Below, piece by piece: positions 59,280-64,000 of a DNA stretch of 64,000 nucleotides; position 1 is the first letter of the stretch; the number at the start of each line of letters is the position of its first letter. The notes beneath the pieces are model-generated. The model was given only the letters and a program-made list of their open reading frames with translations. It was not told the DNA's origin and did not search any database. Origin of the DNA: Gammaproteobacteria bacterium. Its GTDB lineage: Bacteria; Pseudomonadota; Gammaproteobacteria; Steroidobacterales; Steroidobacteraceae. Made by a program: the position numbers and the translations under genes. The stretch is from the NCBI GenBank assembly GCA_021323735.1, contig JAJPKM010000036.1, forward strand, positions 62,001 through 126,000. The letters run 5' to 3'.

Positions 59280-60242
59280 ATGAACACGAAACACATTGTG
59301 GCGACGCTCAGTGTCGTGACCGCGCTGGCAGTGATAACCCCCTCCTATGCCGGCGGTTTGGGTGGCGGTCTGGGCGGCGGCTTTGGCGGTGGTTTTGGTG
59401 GCGGATTGGCCGGCGGACTGGGCGGGATGAATCGTCCGGGCGGCGTGTCCGGCCAAGGAGCATTACAGGGCCAGGGCGCAGTCGGTGGGTCGCTGGACAA
59501 ACCCAAGCTTCACCCGGCGGCAAACGTCGCGAAACAGGCTGCGGCGACCACCGATGCGGCAGCCCAGACGGCCGGCGGGGTTTCCAAAACTTCCGGCGCA
59601 GCTAGTGCGTCCGCAGTCGGTGCCCTGGAATCGACCGCATCAGCCTCGAAGCCTGCCGCGTCGAGTGCGGTGAATACCGCAACCTCGGGCGCAGGTAGTG
59701 CGTCTACTGCGACCGCAGCCGGTGCGCTCGATTCAACCGCCTCGGTCTCGAGACCGGTCGCATCGGGTGCCCTGAATGCCGCAACTTCCGGCGCAGGTAG
59801 TGCCACTGGTGCCTCCGCGGCCGGTGCGCTCGAGTCGACCGCCTCAGCCTCGAAACCTGCCGCGCCGAGTGCGCTGAATACCGCCGGTGAGGCGCAGGCC
59901 GCTCGGACGCCGACCACGGCGACAGCCACTAAACCGACCTCGACGACGGCCAACAAGCCGGCCACGGCGACAGCCACCAAGCCGACCTCGACGACGGCCA
60001 ACAAGCCGAGTTCGACGCCTGCCAAGAGCGCCGGCGCAACGGCTGCCCCCGCAGCCTCCACCACGGCCCAAAAGCCGTCCTCGTCTCTGGATGTTGCGGG
60101 CGCCGGCGGCGCCGATGCAAAGACCCGCGGGGGTTCGGCTTCAGCGAACGCCGCAGGCGCAGCCAATGCGCAGCATTCGAACGGTGCTACATCATTGGAC
60201 GCTGCGGGATCCGCGTCGGCGACAGCCGCGCGCAATCCTTAA
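59280..60242 (+). CDS. Secreted Ala/Ser/Thr-rich repeat protein
   Basis: A 320-residue protein with a signal peptide (TKHIVATLSVVTALAVITPSYA). A Gly-rich stretch of (G)GLGGGFGG units at residues 22-45 is followed by three imperfect repeats of about 40 residues around GALESTASASKPA, SGAL/AVNTATSGAGSA (near residues 110-210), then Lys-Pro-Thr units (ATKPTSTTANKP) and an Ala-rich tail. It has almost no hydrophobic core and is probably disordered. It starts 36 bases after the subtilisin gene. A surface, matrix or adhesin role is possible. Repeat number may vary between strains. Confidence 0.65.
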   Translation: MNTKHIVATLSVVTALAVITPSYAGGLGGGLGGGFGGGFGGGLAGGLGGMNRPGGVSGQGALQGQGAVGGSLDKPKLHPAANVAKQAAATTDAAAQTAGGVSKTSGAASASAVGALESTASASKPAASSAVNTATSGAGSASTATAAGALDSTASVSRPVASGALNAATSGAGSATGASAAGALESTASASKPAAPSALNTAGEAQAARTPTTATATKPTSTTANKPATATATKPTSTTANKPSSTPAKSAGATAAPAASTTAQKPSSSLDVAGAGGADAKTRGGSASANAAGAANAQHSNGATSLDAAGSASATAARNP

Positions 60243-60277
60243 GTAGTGCCCGGTGTATTCACGACTTGGCCGGCGCA

Positions 60278-60308
60278 ACGACGCCCTCGCTCCAAGCGAG
60301 GGCGTCGT
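60278..60308. terminator. Bidirectional terminator hairpin
   Basis: A perfect 14-bp inverted repeat with a 3-base loop lies between the converging repeat-protein and YcaQ-like genes (60278-60291 with 60295-60308). It is GC-rich. Only short T-rich stretches flank it, so efficiency is uncertain. Confidence 0.7.
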
Positions 60309-60322
60309 CTTGCACGATAGCG

Positions 60323-61429
60323 TCAGTTTTCCGTCTTTAGAAATGCGCGCAGCCGGCTCAGTTCAAGATCCAGGCCGTCGCGAAACGCCGGATTGCGCGG
60401 CGCATGGCCGTGGACGTAGCCGAAGACCGCACTCAATCTGCCGCCGGCAACGGACACATTTCCCCAGCCGATGACCCTTTCGTGCCACAGCAGCGGCAGC
60501 GCGTAGTAGCCCAGCTTGCGTTTCGGGGCCGGTGTGTAAGCCTCGAATCGGTACACCCAGTTCCAGAAGAATTCAAACCGGCGCCGGTCCCAGACCAACG
60601 GGTCGAAGGGTGTGAGCAAGCGTACGCCGTCGTCAGGCCGCCAACGGCGCGACGCGGGGTTTTCGTCCGCGGGCCAATACCATTCGACCCCATCCACCCG
60701 TGCATGCCCTAGCCGTTGTTTGGCGGTGGCCAGCGCTGCCGGGCGCTGCGCGGCCCACTGCGGCGCACCGTATTGCAACCGATTGACCAATGAAGCCAGC
60801 GTGTTTGCCGGGAGCGGTGCGTACTTGCGCACGATCACATCCACCAATGCATCCATTTTGGCTGCCGCCGTGAATGCCGCAGCAGCAAGCTCGGGTTGCC
60901 TCACTGCTTCGTTTTCGCGCGCCACGTACAGGCGAGTGCCATTGTCGCGTCCGGCCACCCGCAACAGCCCGCGGTAGTGCATTTGGTCCAGCAGCTGGGT
61001 GCTGGCATTGGACGTTCCGCCGAACCAATTGGTCACCCTGCCATGCGAAAAATGCGCATCGACCTCGCGTGGATGCACCCGGCCGCGCAACCGCACGAAA
61101 GCCAGTACTTCTTCCATCTGCGCGCGAGCTTTCTTGGATTTTGCCGGTACCGTGCGAGGATGCATGAGTGCCTGATGATCGCGAGGCAAGAAGCCATAGT
61201 TGACGAAGAAATCCTCTTCCAGCCCCAGCGCCCCGTAGCGCCGTTCGAGGTCGCCCGCCTGATATCCCGTGACACGATGACGCAGGGTCAGGTCTTGGGC
61301 TCGGGCCGGGGCGCGAATCGGGTCCGCCTGGACGAAGCCGAGTTTTAGAATGGCGCGCTTGAGCGTGGTCGGCTTGAACAGCGAGCGCGCAATCGCATAC
61401 CGGCGCAAATGATTCAGCGTGATGGGCAT
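60323..61429 (-). CDS. YcaQ/AlkZ-like winged-helix DNA glycosylase
   Basis: A 368-residue protein from the ATG at 61429 (MPITLNHLRRYAIARSLF). The family acts on bulky or cross-linked bases in DNA. The block LGFVQADPIRAPARAQDLTL contains the Q-x-D type catalytic motif. Further landmarks are EEDFFVNYGFLPRDHQALMH and VHPREVDAHFSHGRVTNWFG, and the C-terminal FDPLVWDRRRFEFFWNWVYRFEAYTP. It is cytoplasmic. The upstream part of the frame is the antisense of the esterase gene. Adjacent genes give no clear operon. Confidence 0.82.
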   Translation of the reverse strand: MPITLNHLRRYAIARSLFKPTTLKRAILKLGFVQADPIRAPARAQDLTLRHRVTGYQAGDLERRYGALGLEEDFFVNYGFLPRDHQALMHPRTVPAKSKKARAQMEEVLAFVRLRGRVHPREVDAHFSHGRVTNWFGGTSNASTQLLDQMHYRGLLRVAGRDNGTRLYVARENEAVRQPELAAAAFTAAAKMDALVDVIVRKYAPLPANTLASLVNRLQYGAPQWAAQRPAALATAKQRLGHARVDGVEWYWPADENPASRRWRPDDGVRLLTPFDPLVWDRRRFEFFWNWVYRFEAYTPAPKRKLGYYALPLLWHERVIGWGNVSVAGGRLSAVFGYVHGHAPRNPAFRDGLDLELSRLRAFLKTEN

Positions 61430-61502
61430 GCGGCGATGATAACGAATCGCCGCAGCGGGCAGCGCCTCCCGCGGCTTCGAGTTTCCTAGTACATTAGCGA
61501 AC

Positions 61503-62162
61503 ATGCTGGAAACTATCGAAGTGGAAACCGCGCCAAATCCTGACGCGGCAGTGATTTGGCTGCACGGGTTGGGCGCCGACGGGCATGATTTTGAGCCCAT
61601 CGTGCCGGAACTGGTGCCTGAGGGCACGCGCGCGTGGCGCTTCGTCTTTCCCCATGCCCCGGTTCGCCCGGTCACCATCAACAGCGGGATGCGCATGCGC
61701 GCCTGGTACGACATCGTCGGGCTGGATCGGCGTGCGGCGGAAGACGTCGTGGGCTTCAAGGACAGCGAGCACCAAGTCCAGCAATTGATCGCCCGCGAAG
61801 TGACGCGGGGGATCGGCGCCGATCGCATCGTGCTGGCGGGATTTTCCCAAGGGGGCGCGGTGTCGCTGTACACGGCGCCGCGCCTCGAGCAGAAGCTGGC
61901 CGGCGTGATGGCGCTCTCCTGCTATTTGCCGCGCGAGAGCACATTCGTCGCCGAGCGGCACCGGGCGAACGACTCGACACCGATATTCATGGCCCATGGA
62001 CAAGCGGACGGTACGGTGCCCATGATGCTGGGTATGAGATCCCGTGAGTACCTCGAGGCGCACGGTTACTCCGTGGAATGGCATGAATACCCCATGCCAC
62101 ATGCCGTCTGCGCCGAGGAAGTCGCCGACATTCGGCAGTTTCTATTTCGTGTTCTACCTTAA
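61503..62162 (+). CDS. Carboxylesterase/lysophospholipase-like alpha/beta hydrolase
   Basis: A 219-residue cytoplasmic hydrolase of the EstB/phospholipase-carboxylesterase family. The start is AVIWLHGLGADGHDFEPIVP with the oxyanion loop, the nucleophile is in VLAGFSQGGAVSLYTA, the acid in MAHGQADGTVPMMLG, and the His in YPMPHAVCAEEV. It hydrolyses short carboxylic esters and lysophospholipids. It is divergent from the YcaQ-like gene and 6 bases from the following Lys/Ala-rich gene. Confidence 0.92.
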   Translation: MLETIEVETAPNPDAAVIWLHGLGADGHDFEPIVPELVPEGTRAWRFVFPHAPVRPVTINSGMRMRAWYDIVGLDRRAAEDVVGFKDSEHQVQQLIAREVTRGIGADRIVLAGFSQGGAVSLYTAPRLEQKLAGVMALSCYLPRESTFVAERHRANDSTPIFMAHGQADGTVPMMLGMRSREYLEAHGYSVEWHEYPMPHAVCAEEVADIRQFLFRVLP

Positions 62163-62168
62163 GGGCTC

Positions 62169-62675
62169 ATGGCAACCCGTTCCGCCACCCTCGAGAGGTT
62201 AAAGGCAGCGGCCGCAAAGGCGGCGGCACGGTCGGCGGCGGCGAAGGAGCAGGTTCGATCGGCCAAAGCGCAACTCAAGCAAGCGCGCAAGCTCCTCAAG
62301 ATCGAAAAGAAAGCCGCGAAACAGGCGCGCAAAAAGGTGGAAGCGGCAGCTGCCACGGCTGCGCCGGCGGCCACTGCAGCGTCCGGCCGCCAACCAAAGC
62401 CGCCGGAGGGTGCCGGGATCACAGTCGCCAAAGCCGGCAAATCAGCTGCTGTCCGGAAGCCCGCCCGGCCGGTGCCCCGGTCCACGCCTAAACCCCGCGT
62501 TCGCAAATCCCCCGAGGCTCTGCGGTCGGCGGCGGAGGTCGCAAAATCCGTGATCGAGCGACTGCATAGCCCACCGCCGGTGCTTCCACCGACGCCGGTC
62601 ATTCCGGCGGATACGCCCCCGGCGGCCGCCTCGGCGCCCGGAGTTACTCCAGCCGGCTCCGACGAACCGACCTAA
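62169..62675 (+). CDS. Lys/Ala-rich basic protein
   Basis: A 168-residue protein directly after the esterase gene. Residues 1-60 are a continuous Lys/Ala/Arg helix (RLKAAAAKAAARSAAAKEQ, KAQLKQARKLLKIEKKAAKQ), likely a coiled coil or DNA-binding helix. The rest is Pro/Ala-rich and disordered. It resembles histone-H1-like bacterial proteins in composition. Composition alone does not assign a function. Confidence 0.5.
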   Translation: MATRSATLERLKAAAAKAAARSAAAKEQVRSAKAQLKQARKLLKIEKKAAKQARKKVEAAAATAAPAATAASGRQPKPPEGAGITVAKAGKSAAVRKPARPVPRSTPKPRVRKSPEALRSAAEVAKSVIERLHSPPPVLPPTPVIPADTPPAAASAPGVTPAGSDEPT

Positions 62676-62712
62676 GTATTCCGTCGCCACGGGCAACGAC
62701 GTCTCTTAGCCC

Positions 62713-63366
62713 TCAAGGCGCTGCGGTGGGCACCAGGCCCGGAAGCATCAGGGCGATCAAGAGGCTTAGAAACAGGGTTAGGAGCAGCGCCAGGAATTGA
62801 CCTAACAACCAAATGCCGAACGCCCGGCGCGTGGCCAGCCCCAGCATCTCGCTGAACCCCATGACCTGGAGCACGAAACTCCATAGCGACAGCAGCATGT
62901 AGGACCCGAACTGCAGTCGAAGCACGAAGGCCACGAAGTCGTCGATCTCGACCCCCGGCCTTTCGAGCACGGCGGACTCGCCGACCAGCAACGCCGTGAA
63001 TAACCATAGGATGAGCGACGCCGTCACGGGTATGCCGCCGTAGGCGAGCACGTGGAACAGCTGCTGTCGCGTCGACTTGCCGCCGGCCCGCGCGCCCAGC
63101 CGGGCATAAATGGCGGCAAACAAATACATGCTCACGACCCCGGCCACGGGCCCGAGGACGAAGGCGCTGAAGAGGATCTCGGCCGTACCGACGTTGGTTC
63201 CCGACAGTTGGGTTCGATACACCATGATGGAGGTCGCGATGCCCTGGGTCGCCGCCAGCAGATAGTCGGCGGCACCGATGGGTCGTGTCGCCAATTCCCG
63301 AAACACACGCCGGGGCCTAAGCCAGACATCTTTCAGCGGGCGGATGGGTTCTGTGGATGACACCAA
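62713..63366 (-). CDS. Yip1-family membrane protein
   Basis: A 217-residue inner-membrane protein with about five helices (starting LLAATQGIATSIMVYR and ILFSAFVLGPVAGVVSMYLF, ending in WLLGQFLALLLTLFLSLLIALMLPG). The N-terminal cytoplasmic IRPLKDVWLRPRRVFRELAT is typical of bacterial Yip1-domain proteins. Function is unknown. It is divergent from the H1-like gene. Confidence 0.82.
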   Translation of the reverse strand: MVSSTEPIRPLKDVWLRPRRVFRELATRPIGAADYLLAATQGIATSIMVYRTQLSGTNVGTAEILFSAFVLGPVAGVVSMYLFAAIYARLGARAGGKSTRQQLFHVLAYGGIPVTASLILWLFTALLVGESAVLERPGVEIDDFVAFVLRLQFGSYMLLSLWSFVLQVMGFSEMLGLATRRAFGIWLLGQFLALLLTLFLSLLIALMLPGLVPTAAP

Positions 63367-63479
63367 AGCAGCCTACGCAATCCGCGCGGGCGACTCCAGT
63401 GTTCACTCACAGATGACAGCAGACTTTTTCGGGGCTACTCTCACAACGAGTTCGAACGATGTCCAGGAGAAGAGTGATC

Positions 63480-63833
63480 ATGGCAAAAAAGAGCAAATCG
63501 AAGAAGCGCAAGTCGAAGCGTCCAGTGGCCAAGGCCAAGCGCGGTTCGGCCGCGCGCGTGTCAGCCAAGAAGAGCGCTAAGAAGAAATCACGGCCGATGA
63601 AGGCGAAGAAGAAGGTGGCGGCGAAGGCTAAGAAGACCGTCAAGAAGGTCGCCAAAAAGGCAGCGCCGAAGAAGAAGGTCATGGCGGCGATGCCAAAGCC
63701 TGCGCCTAGGGCTGCACCGAAGCCGAAACCTGCGCCAATGGCACAGACATTCATGGCTCCGCCAGCGATGCCGGCATCCGAGCCGGAAATGCCGCCGGCG
63801 ATGAATTCCGGCGTGGAATCATCGGGAATGTAG
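63480..63833 (+). CDS. Histone H1-like Lys/Ala-rich protein
   Basis: A 117-residue protein from the ATG at 63480 (MAKKSKSKKRKSKRPVAKAK), chosen because GAAGAG stands ahead of it. The first 70 residues are Lys/Ala repeats (KKKVAAKAKKTVKKVAKKAA), as in histone H1-like proteins such as AlgP or Hc1. The C-terminal part is Pro/Met/Ala-rich and disordered. It would bind DNA through charge and may compact the nucleoid. Confidence 0.6.
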   Translation: MAKKSKSKKRKSKRPVAKAKRGSAARVSAKKSAKKKSRPMKAKKKVAAKAKKTVKKVAKKAAPKKKVMAAMPKPAPRAAPKPKPAPMAQTFMAPPAMPASEPEMPPAMNSGVESSGM

Positions 63834-64000
63834 ATGCCGCCGGCCGGCAGTCAGGCGCGTCGGCCCTTGGAGAGGGCGCGCGCCGCTGCTGTCGGGGAAC
63901 TCGGGACGGCACCTCAAGAATCTGCGCCTCGAGCCGCGCGGGGGTTCGGCTGCCGCCGCCCGCTAGCCGGTAGCCTTGGCGGCGAGCAGAAAATGCAGCG
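63834..64000. other. Right edge of the window
   Basis: No gene is supportable. The frames are GC-rich and open by composition only. A gene on the minus strand may begin or end outside the window. Confidence 0.3.

Noticed and set aside
59700-60080. CRISPR-like periodicity
   Set aside because: The repeats are in-frame codon repeats of an Ala/Ser/Thr-rich protein with no conserved spacer structure. No CRISPR array was seen anywhere in the window.
59510-60235. Minus-strand Ala/Val-rich frame
   Set aside because: Antisense of the secreted repeat protein; low complexity on one strand produces an open frame on the other.

Overview
The window looks like gammaproteobacterial chromosome, probably near Xanthomonadales/Nevskiales/Steroidobacteraceae. 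This rests on three things: the polA - engB - cytochrome c4 - dsbA gene order; an arginine cluster built around an N-acyl-ornithine carbamoyltransferase instead of ordinary ArgF; and GC-rich core genes. Roughly the first 29.6 kb is clearly AT-richer and reads as an integrated mobile element. Species cannot be fixed from sequence reading alone.

Region 1 (1-29603) is the right-hand part of an integrative element. It opens with the end of a conjugative transfer operon (trbI and a DUF2274 gene) and a truncated lysR. It ends with a tyrosine recombinase beside a 45-base copy of the 3' half of a tRNA-Arg(CCG) gene, the likely attachment site. Its cargo is a RiPP (ribosomally made, post-translationally modified peptide) locus that I do not recognise as any described system. 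The locus has a 57-residue precursor whose predicted core holds F-C-K and W-G-Q triplets and three cysteines, a hairpin terminator just after the precursor, and a SPASM radical SAM enzyme of the cyclophane-forming kind. It also has two HExxH peptide-hydroxylase-like proteins, a DUF692/MNIO iron enzyme with its partner protein, a C39 peptidase-ABC exporter with a shortened membrane-fusion protein, and a MacB-like pump with TolC. Secreted proteins follow: an S9 peptidase, an LCAT-like lipase, a trypsin-like protein, and a phosphoesterase that has lost its metal-binding motifs.

Region 2 (29.6-35.5 kb) is accessory ground with decayed elements. It has three copies of an element-terminal repeat, and a 1.6 kb segment between 45-bp direct repeats that carries a nucleotidyltransferase-DUF427 fusion. 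It also contains a frameshifted membrane protein and a divergent peroxiredoxin/TetR pair.

Region 3 (35.5-64 kb) is core chromosome: an M28 peptidase, GFA protein, DsbA, cytochrome c4, EngB, a candidate small RNA, PolA (with all proofreading carboxylates changed), LptM-like lipoprotein, an intact paralogue of the phosphoesterase, and a Mip-type FKBP. The arginine operon is argR-argG-(P-loop protein)-argC-argD-argF'-argB-argH-thioesterase, with ARG-box-like palindromes in front. No N-acylglutamate synthase is recognisable in it, so the P-loop protein is a candidate for that step. The window closes with an ECF sigma/anti-sigma/subtilisin cluster, an Ala-rich secreted repeat protein, a YcaQ-like glycosylase, an esterase and two Lys/Ala-rich basic proteins.
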